64,000 bases of DNA, taken from Blattabacterium cuenoti. Its GTDB lineage: Bacteria; Bacteroidota; Bacteroidia; Flavobacteriales; Blattabacteriaceae. The notes beneath the pieces are model-generated. The model was not told where the DNA came from. It saw only the letters and a list, made by a program, of their open reading frames with translations, and ran no database searches. The translations under genes and the position numbers were made by a program. The stretch spans positions 372,001 through 436,000 of the forward strand of contig NZ_CP059205.1 in the NCBI RefSeq assembly GCF_014251995.1, written 5' to 3'. How positions within the stretch are numbered: position 1 is the first letter of the stretch; each line of letters opens with the position of its first letter. Shown piece by piece: positions 1-9,434 of the stretch.

Positions 1-62
1 TTAATACTTTAAAATTTTTTAAAGATATATATGATTTTACATATCAAATATGTTTTATTATC

Positions 63-2087
63 ATGAAATCAGAAAAAAAAAATAAGAAAAAACATAACAA
101 TCATCATAACCATTTTACAACTGGATACATCAATTTTACTAAAAATGGATACGCTTTTGTAAAAATTGAAAAATTTCAAAAAGATATTTTTATTCCAAAA
201 AATAAAACAAATAGAGCTTTAGAAGGAGACTTAGTAAGAATTAAATTCAATGAAAAATATAGAAATAAAAGGGGAATAAAAATGGAGGGAGAGGTTTTGA
301 AAATTGTAAAAAGAAAAACAAAAAAATTTATTGGGATATTAAAAATTAAATCATATTCTAAATATGGATTAGTTGTTATATATAATAAAAGTATTCATGT
401 AGATATATTTATTCCGATAAATGATTCTATCAAACATCATCATAATAATAAAGTTTTAGTTAAAATTATATCATGGCCTAAAAAACTGAAAAATCCTTTA
501 GGAAAAATTATAAAAATATTTGGTAAATCTGGAGAGTACACAACCGAAATGTTTTCTTTATTAGAAGAATATGAAATTTCTTATGAATTTTCGAATAAAA
601 TAAAAAGCGAAATTGAAAAAATTTATTCAGAAACAAAAAAAATTTCATTTTTTAATGGGAATTTAAGAAAAGATATGCGAGATATTAATACTTTCACTAT
701 AGATCCTATAAATGCAAAAGATTTCGACGATGCATTATCAATTAGAAAATTGGACAATAATGTTTGGGAAATAGGAATTCATATTTCTGATGTATCTCAC
801 TATATAAAAGAAGGAAGTTTAATAGACAAAGAAGCATATTCTCGTGCTACTTCCATTTATTTTACTGGAAAAGTAATTCCTATGCTACCAGAAATACTAT
901 CAAATCAACTATTTTCTTTACAACCTAAAAAAGAAAGGTTAAGTTTTTCTTATATTTTTAATATAAACAATCGAGGAAAAATACTAAAGAATTGGTTTGG
1001 AAAAACTATTATAAAATCTAATAGAAAATTTACATATGAAGAAGTCCAACAAATTATAGACAAAAAAAAGGGAGATTTTCACGAAGAAATCAATGATTTA
1101 TTCTTTTTTTCTAAGATTTTAACAAGAAAAAGATTAAAAAATGGAGCAATTTACCTTGATAGGATTGAGGTTAAATTTAATTTAGATAATGAAAATAATC
1201 CAATTTCTTTGGATTTAGAGAAAAATAACGATGCTCATAAATTAATAGAAGAGTTTATGTTATTAGCTAATAATAAAATTTCTGAATTTGTTAGTTTAAA
1301 TTTTAAAGAAAAATCTTCTAATAGAATATTTATTTACAGAGTACATGATAAACCTGATTTTCAAAAAATATTTTTCATAAAGAAAATTATAGAACCTTTA
1401 GGTTACTTTTTAGACTCCAACAACTTAAAAAAATCTATTAATTCTTTATTAAAAAAAATTAAAGGAAAACCAGAACAAAATATGATTGAAAATTTAATTC
1501 TTCGTGCTATGAGCAAAGCTAAATATACTACAAAAAATATAGGGCATTACGGATTATCCTTTTTCTACTACACTCATTTTACATCTCCTATAAGGAGATA
1601 TTCAGACATAATAGCACATCGTTTGTTATATTATTATTTACTAAATGATGATAATTATCTCAACAATAATGCAGATAATAAAACAGCAGTATATAGATTA
1701 AAAAACATGGATTTTTATGAAAAACAATCTCTACACTGTAGCCATAAAGAACGATTAGCTATAGATGTAGAAAGAGAGTTCCTTAAATATATACAAATAA
1801 AATACATAAAAAATTTTTTAGGAAAAGAATTTTATGGAATTATTACGGGATTTACTGATTGGAGTGTTTATGTCGACATTTTATTATTTCAAACAGAAGG
1901 AATGGTTAAATTGCGTGATATAAAAGAAGATTCCTACATTCTTAATTCAAAAAATTATAGCATAATTGGTAAAAAAAAAAGAAAAATTTACCAATTAGGA
2001 GATAAAGTAAAAGTAAAACTTATGGATATAAACATGGAAAAAAAACAAATTATCCTTAGCTGGATGGGTAACAATATGAAAAATTAA
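63..2087 (+). CDS. rnr: Ribonuclease R (exoribonuclease II family)
   Basis: A 3'-5' exoribonuclease that degrades structured RNA and takes part in rRNA/tRNA quality control in the cytoplasm. The 674-residue protein opens with a Lys/His-rich stretch, then OB-type cold-shock domains, then the catalytic RNB domain with the metal-binding motif DPINAKDFDDAL starting near residue 214, and a C-terminal S1 domain (roughly residues 595-670). The start is an ATG. It is somewhat short for RNase R and shows no N-terminal helix-turn-helix. It converges with coaD across a 99-nt spacer. With so few ribonucleases expected in a reduced genome it may be the main processive exonuclease; that is inference. Confidence 0.95.
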   Translation: MKSEKKNKKKHNNHHNHFTTGYINFTKNGYAFVKIEKFQKDIFIPKNKTNRALEGDLVRIKFNEKYRNKRGIKMEGEVLKIVKRKTKKFIGILKIKSYSKYGLVVIYNKSIHVDIFIPINDSIKHHHNNKVLVKIISWPKKLKNPLGKIIKIFGKSGEYTTEMFSLLEEYEISYEFSNKIKSEIEKIYSETKKISFFNGNLRKDMRDINTFTIDPINAKDFDDALSIRKLDNNVWEIGIHISDVSHYIKEGSLIDKEAYSRATSIYFTGKVIPMLPEILSNQLFSLQPKKERLSFSYIFNINNRGKILKNWFGKTIIKSNRKFTYEEVQQIIDKKKGDFHEEINDLFFFSKILTRKRLKNGAIYLDRIEVKFNLDNENNPISLDLEKNNDAHKLIEEFMLLANNKISEFVSLNFKEKSSNRIFIYRVHDKPDFQKIFFIKKIIEPLGYFLDSNNLKKSINSLLKKIKGKPEQNMIENLILRAMSKAKYTTKNIGHYGLSFFYYTHFTSPIRRYSDIIAHRLLYYYLLNDDNYLNNNADNKTAVYRLKNMDFYEKQSLHCSHKERLAIDVEREFLKYIQIKYIKNFLGKEFYGIITGFTDWSVYVDILLFQTEGMVKLRDIKEDSYILNSKNYSIIGKKKRKIYQLGDKVKVKLMDINMEKKQIILSWMGNNMKN

Positions 2088-2143
2088 AAGTATTAGATAT
2101 TTAGAAATATAATCATTTCATTTTCTTCTATACAGATATTTTT

Positions 2144-2165
2144 TAATATCTAATATTAGATATTA
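2144..2165. terminator. 22-bp perfect palindrome between convergent rnr and coaD
   Basis: A perfect palindrome with 11-nt arms (TAATATCTAAT and its complement) lies midway between the stops of rnr (+) and coaD (-). A flanking GATATT...AATATC pair offers an alternative hairpin. The position suits a bidirectional transcription end, but the stem is purely A/T and there is no clear U-run. Confidence 0.35.
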
Positions 2166-2186
2166 GATCATTTTATTTTTATCTTA

Positions 2187-2674
2187 TTATTTTATTCTTA
2201 CAGGAGAAGGAACAAAAGTAGTATAATCTCCTCCATTACTAATAATAGTTCTTACAATAGAAGAACAAATATGAGATTTTTCATAAGAAGAAATAAAATA
2301 AATAGTTTCAATAAAATCTTTATTGTTATTTAATTTATTATTAACAAATAATACATCTTTTTCAAATTCAAGATCAAATTGATTTCTAATTCCTCTCAAT
2401 AAAAAATTTGCTTTTTTTTTTTACAAAAAGAAACAGTTAATCCACCAAATGAATCTACTTCTATTTTTTTTTTAAAAGGACATTTCCAAAATGTTTTTCT
2501 AATCCATTCTTTTCTTTTTCGAATAGAAAACATGGTTTTTTTTCTAAAATTCTTACCAATAGCTATAACAATTTTATCAAATAAGTTCAAAGCTCTAATA
2601 ACAATGTCATAATGTCCTAAAGTAATTGGATCAAAAGAACCGGGAAATACAGCTATTTTTTCATTTTTTATCAT
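2187..2674 (-). pseudogene. coaD: Phosphopantetheine adenylyltransferase, split by a poly(A) frameshift
   Basis: CoaD makes dephospho-CoA from 4'-phosphopantetheine and ATP, the penultimate CoA step. The reading frame opens at the ATG ending at 2674 and carries the nucleotidyltransferase motif PGSFDPITLGH. It then runs into an A11 tract (T's at 2412-2422 on the + strand) and stops at 2396. The remainder continues in another frame from LRGIRNQFDLEFE at 2399 to 2187, including the CSSIVR motif. One added A (A12) or two removed (A9) would rejoin the halves into about 162 residues, the normal CoaD length. Both halves are well conserved, so either the break is very recent, the gene is read through by polymerase slippage, or the base count is a sequencing error. 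CoaD is normally essential. Confidence 0.85.
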
Positions 2675-2709
2675 AATAATTTTTATGTTTTTATATTTAT
2701 GTAATATAA

Positions 2710-2741
2710 TTGATTGTTAAAAATTAATAAAATTACTTTTA
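2710..2741 (+). promoter_or_regulatory. Candidate Bacteroidota-type promoter for ricT
   Basis: TACTTTTA at 2734-2741 resembles the Bacteroidota -7 element TAnnTTTG. TTG trinucleotides at 2710-2712 and 2714-2716 lie 21 and 17 nt upstream, compatible with the -33 element. It sits in the divergent coaD/ricT spacer, 26 nt before the ricT start. The match is weak in such AT-rich sequence. Confidence 0.3.
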
Positions 2742-2766
2742 AACTGTTTAAGATAATATAAATGTA

Positions 2767-3777
2767 ATGAACAGATCGTCGTGTTCTAATTGTTTAAATC
2801 AATGTGTAAAAAAAAAACATATTTTTTTGAAAAAAAAATGTTCCAATTTTTATGGAACAGATTGGTTATCTAATATTAGATCTCCTTTTGGATATCATAA
2901 ATATGATATAGTGGAAGTAAAATTTAAAAAAAATAGAAAAGAATTTTTTATAAATGAAAAAAACTTTCTTCTAAAAAAAGGTGATATCGTTACTGTAGAA
3001 CCTAAATCTGGAATTGGGTACGATATAGGCACAATAACTTTAACAGGTGAACTAGTCAATTTACAAATAAGAAATAAAAATATAGATGTTCTAAAAAAAA
3101 TATATAGAAAATCAACACATAAAGAAATAAATATTTGGAAATCGTTTAGAAAAAAAGAATTTTCAGCTCTTTTTAAATCTAAAAAAATTTCAAAAGATCT
3201 AAATCTTTCTATGAAAATTTGTGATGTTGAATATCAAGGTGATGGAGGTAAAGCTATTTTTTATTATACAGCAGAAAATAGAATTGACTTTAGAAAATTA
3301 GTCAAAGAATTAGCATTGAATTTTCATACACGTATAGAAATGCGTCAAATAGGTTATAGACAAGAAGCTGCAAAAATTGGAGGAATTGGTTCTTGTGGTA
3401 GAGAACTTTGTTGTTCAACCTGGCTAAAAAATTTTAAAAGTGTTACCACTTATTCAGCAAGATATCAACAAATTTCTATAAACGTCCAAAAATTAACTGG
3501 TCAATGCAGTAAATTAAAATGTTGTTTAAACTATGAGTTAGATGCTTATTTAATTTCTTTAAAAGATTTCCCAGATTTTAACAAAAGAATAAATACAAAA
3601 AAAGGAATTGCTAAATGTATGAAAATTGATGTTTTCAAGAAAAAAATGTGGTTTTCTTACGTTAAGAATCCTAATACTTGGTTTGAAATAGAAGTCAAAA
3701 AAATTAAAGAAATTTTAGAAAAAAATAAAATACCACCTTCTTTAGAAGAATTATCCACAGTTAATAATTCTAAATAA
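2767..3777 (+). CDS. ricT: PSP1-domain protein, RicT (YaaT) family
   Basis: A homolog of RicT, the PSP1-domain subunit of the Ric (YlbF-YmcA-YaaT) complex, which in Bacillus binds iron-sulfur clusters and modulates RNase Y-dependent RNA processing. The 336-residue protein begins with a cysteine cluster (SSCSNCLNQC) and has the PSP1 region in the middle. That region carries the signature CGRELCCSTW near residues 214-223 and CSKLKCCLNYE a little further on. The start is an ATG. No RicA or RicF partner is in this window. In Flavobacteriia, from memory, this gene is followed by gldH and PBP1A; here PBP1A follows directly. What it regulates in Bacteroidota is not established to my knowledge. Confidence 0.85.
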   Translation: MNRSSCSNCLNQCVKKKHIFLKKKCSNFYGTDWLSNIRSPFGYHKYDIVEVKFKKNRKEFFINEKNFLLKKGDIVTVEPKSGIGYDIGTITLTGELVNLQIRNKNIDVLKKIYRKSTHKEINIWKSFRKKEFSALFKSKKISKDLNLSMKICDVEYQGDGGKAIFYYTAENRIDFRKLVKELALNFHTRIEMRQIGYRQEAAKIGGIGSCGRELCCSTWLKNFKSVTTYSARYQQISINVQKLTGQCSKLKCCLNYELDAYLISLKDFPDFNKRINTKKGIAKCMKIDVFKKKMWFSYVKNPNTWFEIEVKKIKEILEKNKIPPSLEELSTVNNSK

Positions 3778-3862
3778 TAGAATTCAAACTATTCAATCAA
3801 ATTAAATAAAATAAAAATTATTAATTAAAATTGTCTTAAAATAATTTTTGTTTGTAGAAAAT

Positions 3863-6181
3863 ATGAAGGTAAATTATTATTTTCGTATGTTTATTTTTTA
3901 TTTTTGGTTTCTATTTTTTATAGGAATAATCCTTTTTTTTGCAATTTTTTATGCAGCTTCTAAAGGATACTTAGGTGCTTTACCTAGTACTGAAGATATA
4001 GAAAACCCTGCTATGGAAGTAGGATCAGAAGTTTATGATTCTAATGGAATTTTATTAGGAAAATTTTTTTCTGAAAATAGAACATTAGTTACCTATAATC
4101 AACTTCCAAGTACTCTTGTGAACGCTTTAATCGCTAAAGAAGATATTCGTTTTAAATATCACTCTGGAATTGATGCTAGATCTATTCTTAGAGCAATTTT
4201 TTCTTTAGGTAAAAAAGGAGGGGGTAGTACTATTTCGCAACAATTAGCGAAACTTCTTTTTACAGGTCCATCTGCAAAAAATAAATTGCAAAGAATTCAT
4301 CAGAAACTTTTAGAATGGGTAATGGCTATTGAACTAGAAAAACGTTATACAAAAGAAGAAATTATTACAATGTATTATAATAAATTTGATTTTTTATATA
4401 ATGCAAAAGGCATAGAAACAGCTGCTCATACTTATTTTAATAAAAAAACTTCTGAACTAAATTTAGGAGAAAGCGCTATTTTGGTCGGAATGTTAGAAAA
4501 TCCTTCTTTATATAATCCAAAAAACTATCCTAAAAAAGCAAAAAAACAAAGAAATTTAGTTCTCTTTCAAATGAAGAAGTATAATTTTTTGTCTACATCT
4601 AGATATAAAAAAGAATTAGAAAAACCTATAAAAATTAATTTTAAAATCCAAAAAAAAGATTTTGAATTACTTACTTATTATGGGGAATTTTTAAAGAAAG
4701 AAATTCAAGAATCTTTAGATCAGCATGAAAACCAAACAGGACAGAAATTAAATCTTTATTCTAGTGGATTAAAAATTTATACATCTATAGATGTAAGAAT
4801 GCAAAATTATGCAGAAAAATCTGTTAGAAATCATCTTAAGAAATTACAAGTTTTATTTAACTTTTTTCAAAAAAAAAATAAAAATTTTCCATTTTTAAAT
4901 CTTTCTGAAAAGAAAACAAAAAGAATATTAATATCTGCAATGCGTAGAACTTTACTTTATCAAGATTTGAAACAAAAAGGATTATCAGAAGATCTAATTA
5001 TGGATAAATTTCAAAAGCCACAATTAGTAAAAGTTTTTACATGGAATGGACCTAAAAAAGTATTAATGTCTCCATTAGATTTTATTCGTTATCAAAAAAG
5101 TATTATTCAAGCTGGTTTATTATCTATAGAATCGTCGACTGGATTTATAAAAGCGTGGGTAGGTGGAATAGATTTTAATTACTTTCAGTATGACCATGTA
5201 GCACAAACACAACGTCAAGTTGGTTCTATTTTCAAGCCTATTTTATACGCTGCTGCTATTAAAAAATTACATTATACTCCTTGTACAAGAATTTCAAATG
5301 AAAAATTCCATTTAGGAAAATGGACACCTAGAAACTCTAATGGAAAATATGGAGGATTTATTACATTAAAAGATGGTTTGGCTTTTTCTGTTAATACAAT
5401 TTCAGCTCGTTTAATGTCACAAATAACTCCAGGACCTGTAATTGATTTAGCTAAAGAAATGGGGATAAAATCTATTATTCCTAAACATCCATCTATAGCG
5501 CTTGGTTCTGCAGATTTAACATTATATGAAATGTTAGGAGCATTCAATACATTTAATAATTATGGAATTTATGTAAAACCTAGTATTTTAGTAAAAATTG
5601 AAGATGATAATGGAAATTTGATTAAAGAAAATATGGATCTTAGTAGAAGGCAGGTTTTTAATGAAGATATAGCATATATTATGTTAAAACTAATGCAAGG
5701 AGTTATTAAATATGGGACAGCAAAAAGATTGAACCAATATAATTTTGTAGGAGAAATAGCAGGAAAAACTGGAACAACTAATGAAAATTCAGATGGATGG
5801 TTTATAGGAATGGTTCCTAATTTGACTACTGGAATTTGGGTTGGTTGGGAAGATAGATATTCTCATTTTGAGAGTATTAAGTTAGGACAAGGAGCAAATA
5901 TGGCTTTACCAATATGGGCTTATTATATGAAAAGTTTATATGGAGATACAAATTTTAATTATAATAATCAATTATTTTTTCATAAACCTAGAAATTATCA
6001 ATATAATTGGGATAAATGTGAGGGAATTTCTCATTCTCAAGAAGAAAACGTTATTTCAAATGAAAGTAATAAAGATTTAGAAAATAAAAAAAATGAAAAT
6101 CCTATTAAAGAGAAAGAAATCATAGATTTTAATGAAAATTTAAATAAAGAAAATAATAAGAATAAAGATTATGATAAATAA
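3863..6181 (+). CDS. mrcA: Penicillin-binding protein 1A, bifunctional transglycosylase/transpeptidase
   Basis: Polymerises lipid II and cross-links peptidoglycan at the outer face of the inner membrane. After a short cytoplasmic tail there is one N-terminal membrane segment (FIFYFWFLFFIGIILFFAIF). The GT51 glycosyltransferase domain follows, with EDIRFKYHSG near residue 86. The transpeptidase domain has SIFK (nucleophile serine near residue 454), SVN and KTGTT (near 634). The tail is low-complexity Asn/Lys/Glu. The ATG at 3863 is preferred; an in-frame TTG at 3848 would add five residues. The serA-like gene starts six nt after the stop, so the two are probably co-transcribed. Confidence 0.93.
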   Translation: MKVNYYFRMFIFYFWFLFFIGIILFFAIFYAASKGYLGALPSTEDIENPAMEVGSEVYDSNGILLGKFFSENRTLVTYNQLPSTLVNALIAKEDIRFKYHSGIDARSILRAIFSLGKKGGGSTISQQLAKLLFTGPSAKNKLQRIHQKLLEWVMAIELEKRYTKEEIITMYYNKFDFLYNAKGIETAAHTYFNKKTSELNLGESAILVGMLENPSLYNPKNYPKKAKKQRNLVLFQMKKYNFLSTSRYKKELEKPIKINFKIQKKDFELLTYYGEFLKKEIQESLDQHENQTGQKLNLYSSGLKIYTSIDVRMQNYAEKSVRNHLKKLQVLFNFFQKKNKNFPFLNLSEKKTKRILISAMRRTLLYQDLKQKGLSEDLIMDKFQKPQLVKVFTWNGPKKVLMSPLDFIRYQKSIIQAGLLSIESSTGFIKAWVGGIDFNYFQYDHVAQTQRQVGSIFKPILYAAAIKKLHYTPCTRISNEKFHLGKWTPRNSNGKYGGFITLKDGLAFSVNTISARLMSQITPGPVIDLAKEMGIKSIIPKHPSIALGSADLTLYEMLGAFNTFNNYGIYVKPSILVKIEDDNGNLIKENMDLSRRQVFNEDIAYIMLKLMQGVIKYGTAKRLNQYNFVGEIAGKTGTTNENSDGWFIGMVPNLTTGIWVGWEDRYSHFESIKLGQGANMALPIWAYYMKSLYGDTNFNYNNQLFFHKPRNYQYNWDKCEGISHSQEENVISNESNKDLENKKNENPIKEKEIIDFNENLNKENNKNKDYDK

Positions 6182-6187
6182 ATCATT

Positions 6188-7162
6188 ATGATAATTAAAA
6201 GAATATTATTTTTAGAAAAAGATCATATTTTTATTATACATAAACTAAAAGAAAAAGGATTTATTTGTGATGAAAATTATTATGATTCAACCAATAAGAT
6301 TAATCTTTCTATATATGATGGGGTTGTTTTAAGAAGTAGATTGAAAATAGATAGAGAATTTATTCAAAAAGCTATAAATTTAAAATTTATAGCTAGAGTA
6401 GGATCTGGTATAGAAAATATAGATCAAAATTTTGCTTCTAAAAGAAATATTACTTTAATTTCTTCTCCAGAAGGAAATAAGGATGCTGTAGCAGAACATG
6501 CTATAGGTATGCTTTTATGTTGTATGAATAATATTTTTCGTTCTTATCAAGAAATAAAAAAAGGAAAATGGTGTAGGGAAATAAATAGAGGAGTAGAAAT
6601 TATGGGAAAAACAATAGGAATTATTGGATATGGAAATACAGGAAAATCTTTTGCAAAAAAACTTTCTGGATTTGATGCTAATATATTATGTTATGATATA
6701 TTAACTAACGTTGGTGATTCTTATGCGGAACAAGTTGATATGGAAACAATTTTTCAAAAATCAGATATAATTAGTTTGCATGTTCCTTATACAAAGAAAA
6801 CAAAAGGAATGATTAATTATAGTTTTATTGAAAAGTTTTTTAAACCTTTTTATTTAATCAACACTTCAAGAGGAGGATGTGTTATTACAAATCATTTAAT
6901 AAAATCATTACAAAAAGGAAAAATATATGGAGCTTGTTTAGATGTCTTAGAGTATGAAAACTACTCTTTTAAAAATATTTTCCATCATAAAAAATTATCA
7001 AAAAATTTTTTAAATCTTATTCATTCTGATAAAGTTATATTAACTCCACATATCGCTGGATGGACTAAGGAATCTAAATATAAAATGGATAAAAAAATTG
7101 TCGAAAAAATTATACTGTTAAGTGAACAATTAAATTTAAAAAATAAAGAAAAAAAATTATAA
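6188..7162 (+). CDS. serA: D-2-hydroxyacid dehydrogenase, probably D-3-phosphoglycerate dehydrogenase
   Basis: An NAD-dependent dehydrogenase of the D-isomer 2-hydroxyacid family. The substrate-binding lobe is followed by the Rossmann lobe (GIIGYGNTGKSFAKKL near residues 142-157), the catalytic arginine in NTSRGG, and the catalytic histidine in TPHIAGW. At 324 residues it lacks the C-terminal ACT regulatory domain of long SerA enzymes, as in the short SerA form common in Bacteroidota. If it is SerA, it makes 3-phosphohydroxypyruvate for serine, which would feed the downstream cysE-cysK pathway. Exact substrate specificity cannot be read from the sequence. Confidence 0.8.
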   Translation: MIIKRILFLEKDHIFIIHKLKEKGFICDENYYDSTNKINLSIYDGVVLRSRLKIDREFIQKAINLKFIARVGSGIENIDQNFASKRNITLISSPEGNKDAVAEHAIGMLLCCMNNIFRSYQEIKKGKWCREINRGVEIMGKTIGIIGYGNTGKSFAKKLSGFDANILCYDILTNVGDSYAEQVDMETIFQKSDIISLHVPYTKKTKGMINYSFIEKFFKPFYLINTSRGGCVITNHLIKSLQKGKIYGACLDVLEYENYSFKNIFHHKKLSKNFLNLIHSDKVILTPHIAGWTKESKYKMDKKIVEKIILLSEQLNLKNKEKKL

Positions 7163-7182
7163 TATTTTAAACATAAATAATA

Positions 7183-7208
7183 TATTCTTATGTATAAGAA
7201 AAATATTT
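7183..7208 (+). terminator. Candidate hairpin terminator downstream of the serA-like gene
   Basis: TTCTTA-TGTA-TAAGAA, extended by flanking A/T pairs, forms a short hairpin 20-45 nt after the stop. The rest of the 281-nt gap up to cysJ (7163-7443) is A/T-rich without visible genes. Confidence 0.3.
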
Positions 7209-7443
7209 CATAAAATGAATTACATATTGTTTTTTAATATAAAAACAGATAAAGCATCTAACATTATTCGTTGATAACTATATCAAAAATTTTATTACAT
7301 TTTTATATGTTTTTTATTAAATTGATGAAAAATAAATCTTCTTTTTTAATTTAAAGAACTATATTTATGAATTCTAATTCTAACTAATACTATATATATT
7401 CTGAGATTTTTAATATTTTTGTTTAATTTTATTTTTATTATTA

Positions 7444-9156
7444 TTAATAGACATCTTTCAAATATTTCCTATTTTTTTTCATCTTTTCTATGAAAGATTT
7501 TGGATCGCATTTTCCTACTTCATCTATTAAACGACAAATCATTTTTTCAACGTCCATACTCATAGGTGATTTTTTACCACAAATATAAATATACGCTCCA
7601 TTTTTTATCCATGAAAAAAAATCAATTCGATTTTCCCATATTTTATCTTGTACATATATTTTGTTCTTTTGATCTCTTGAAAAAGAAAGACTTAAACGAT
7701 TAATAATTCCTTTTTCTTTCCAGTTTTGAATTTCTTTTTGGTACAAAAAATCTGAATTAAAATGTTGTCCTCCAAAAAATAACCAATTTTTTCCTCTAGC
7801 TTTCGTAGCTTCTCTTTCATATAAAAATGAACGAAAAGGCGCTATTCCAGTTCCTGTTCCAATTAAAATTATATTGATATCCGAATTTTTCGGTAATTTA
7901 AATAATTGGTTTTTGCAAACAAAAAAAGATATTTGATCTTCATTTTTTATTTTAGATAAATAATCAGAACAGTGACCATATATATTTTTCCCATTTAGTT
8001 GAAAATTGTATCTAGATACAGTGATATGTATTTCATTTATATGAAATTTAGAATAAGAAGATATAGAGTATAACCTTGGTTTTATTGGTTCTAATATTTC
8101 TATCAAATCCTGTAAAAAAAATTCTTTTTTTACAGGAAATTCTTTTAAAAGATCAATAAGTTTCCATTTACGATTAACAGGAATATTTTTTTTCTCTTTT
8201 AAAAAAAGAGAATATTTTTTTAAAAAATTGTTCGATAAACAAAGTATGTTCAATTCTTTTTTAAAAAGATTCCATATTTTATCATTAATTTTTTTTTCTT
8301 TCAAATCATTTTTTTCTCTATTTGTAAAATATTTTACAATATCATTTATTTCATTTGAAGGGTTTTCAGGAAATATTCCTATGGAATCACCTGGACTATA
8401 TTTAATTTTGTCATTTACAGAAATTTCTATATGATGAATTTCTTTATAAGATCCATTTTCTTCTTTTTTACTTAAAAGTATATTATTTTTAACTATTCCA
8501 CATATCTTATTGTCTTTTATTTTTTCTACATTTCTTTCTTTTTTTATATTTTTCTGAAAAAAATATAAAATTTCTAAAAACCATTTATTTGCTTTTTCTT
8601 CATAATCAACATCACATTTATATAATGGAATAATTCTTTTTGCCCCCATATTATATAAACATTTATCTACATCATATCCAGCTTTACAAAAATTAAGATA
8701 AGATTTATCTCCTAACGCTAAAACACTATATTTCAAATTTTTTAGAATAATCTTTTTTTCATTTTCGTGGATAAAATGAAAAAAAGATTTTGCGGAAGTA
8801 GGTGGATCTCCTTCTCCATACGTACTAATTATTATTAATAAATAACTTTCTTTTTTCAAATCTTGCAGATAATATTTATCTAAACTTATTAAGTTTGATT
8901 TGATTTTTTCACCTTTAAATCTTTTATGAAAATCAAAAGCTAAACTTTTAGAATTTCCTGTCTCTGTTCCATAAACTATAGTGATTTTTTCTTTTTTATT
9001 TAATATTTTATCATCTAAAAATTCAGGAAAAGAACATTTTTTAGTTTTTTTTAGGGATAAAAATCCAGATAAATATCCATACATCCAAATAATTTCTTCT
9101 TGAGAAGAATTTTTTATTAACGTTAAAAACATTCTTTTGTTTAACTTAGATAACAT
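7444..9156 (-). CDS. cysJ: Sulfite reductase (NADPH) flavoprotein alpha subunit
   Basis: Moves electrons from NADPH through FAD and FMN to the sulfite reductase hemoprotein, giving sulfide for cysteine. After an N-terminal segment, the flavodoxin domain binds FMN (TVYGTETGNSKSLA near residues 60-73; STYGEGDPP). The FAD-binding domain has RLYSISS and the NADPH domain has IGTGTGIAPFRSFLYE. The 570-residue length suits CysJ. The ATG at 9154-9156 is used. It lies downstream of cysE-cysK, whose products use sulfide, with a 278-nt gap. The partner cysI is not in the window. A perfect 13-bp inverted repeat is embedded in the coding region at 8108-8137. Confidence 0.9.
   Translation of the reverse strand: MLSKLNKRMFLTLIKNSSQEEIIWMYGYLSGFLSLKKTKKCSFPEFLDDKILNKKEKITIVYGTETGNSKSLAFDFHKRFKGEKIKSNLISLDKYYLQDLKKESYLLIIISTYGEGDPPTSAKSFFHFIHENEKKIILKNLKYSVLALGDKSYLNFCKAGYDVDKCLYNMGAKRIIPLYKCDVDYEEKANKWFLEILYFFQKNIKKERNVEKIKDNKICGIVKNNILLSKKEENGSYKEIHHIEISVNDKIKYSPGDSIGIFPENPSNEINDIVKYFTNREKNDLKEKKINDKIWNLFKKELNILCLSNNFLKKYSLFLKEKKNIPVNRKWKLIDLLKEFPVKKEFFLQDLIEILEPIKPRLYSISSYSKFHINEIHITVSRYNFQLNGKNIYGHCSDYLSKIKNEDQISFFVCKNQLFKLPKNSDINIILIGTGTGIAPFRSFLYEREATKARGKNWLFFGGQHFNSDFLYQKEIQNWKEKGIINRLSLSFSRDQKNKIYVQDKIWENRIDFFSWIKNGAYIYICGKKSPMSMDVEKMICRLIDEVGKCDPKSFIEKMKKNRKYLKDVY
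8108..8137. repeat. Perfect inverted repeat inside cysJ
   Basis: Arms TCCTGTAAAAAAA (8108-8120) and its exact complement (8125-8137) flank a 4-nt loop, giving a 13-bp hairpin in the coding sequence. A second, 9-bp stem lies about 60 nt further on, near 8192-8212. Codons for the FPVKKEFFLQD stretch encode the first one. Confidence 0.6.
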
Positions 9157-9264
9157 TTTTTTATATTTTACTCTAATTTTTGTATGTAGAAAAAAACTGA
9201 ATATCCATAATTTTTATTGAAAATAATTAAATAAGAAAAATGGATGATTATCCAATTTTAATAA

Positions 9265-9286
9265 TTTTAATTTATAGAAATTAAAA
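9265..9286. repeat. Hairpin in the cysK-cysJ intergenic gap
   Basis: TTTTAATTT-ATAG-AAATTAAAA forms a 9-bp A/T stem inside the 278-nt gap (9157-9434). A small TGGAT-GATT-ATCCA hairpin sits next to it at 9241-9254. On the minus strand they lie 85-130 nt upstream of cysJ. They could end cysE-cysK transcripts or belong to a cysJ leader; nothing decides between these. Confidence 0.3.
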
Positions 9287-9434
9287 AAATTTTTTAAAAT
9301 TGATCATTTTTTATTTTTAATTCATCCTTAAAATTACTTATATATAAAAATTTTTTTAATTACGTATAAAGATTTTTCTAAAAAAAACTAATAATTTTAT
9401 TTTTATAAATATATTTAGTTTAATAAAACTATAA

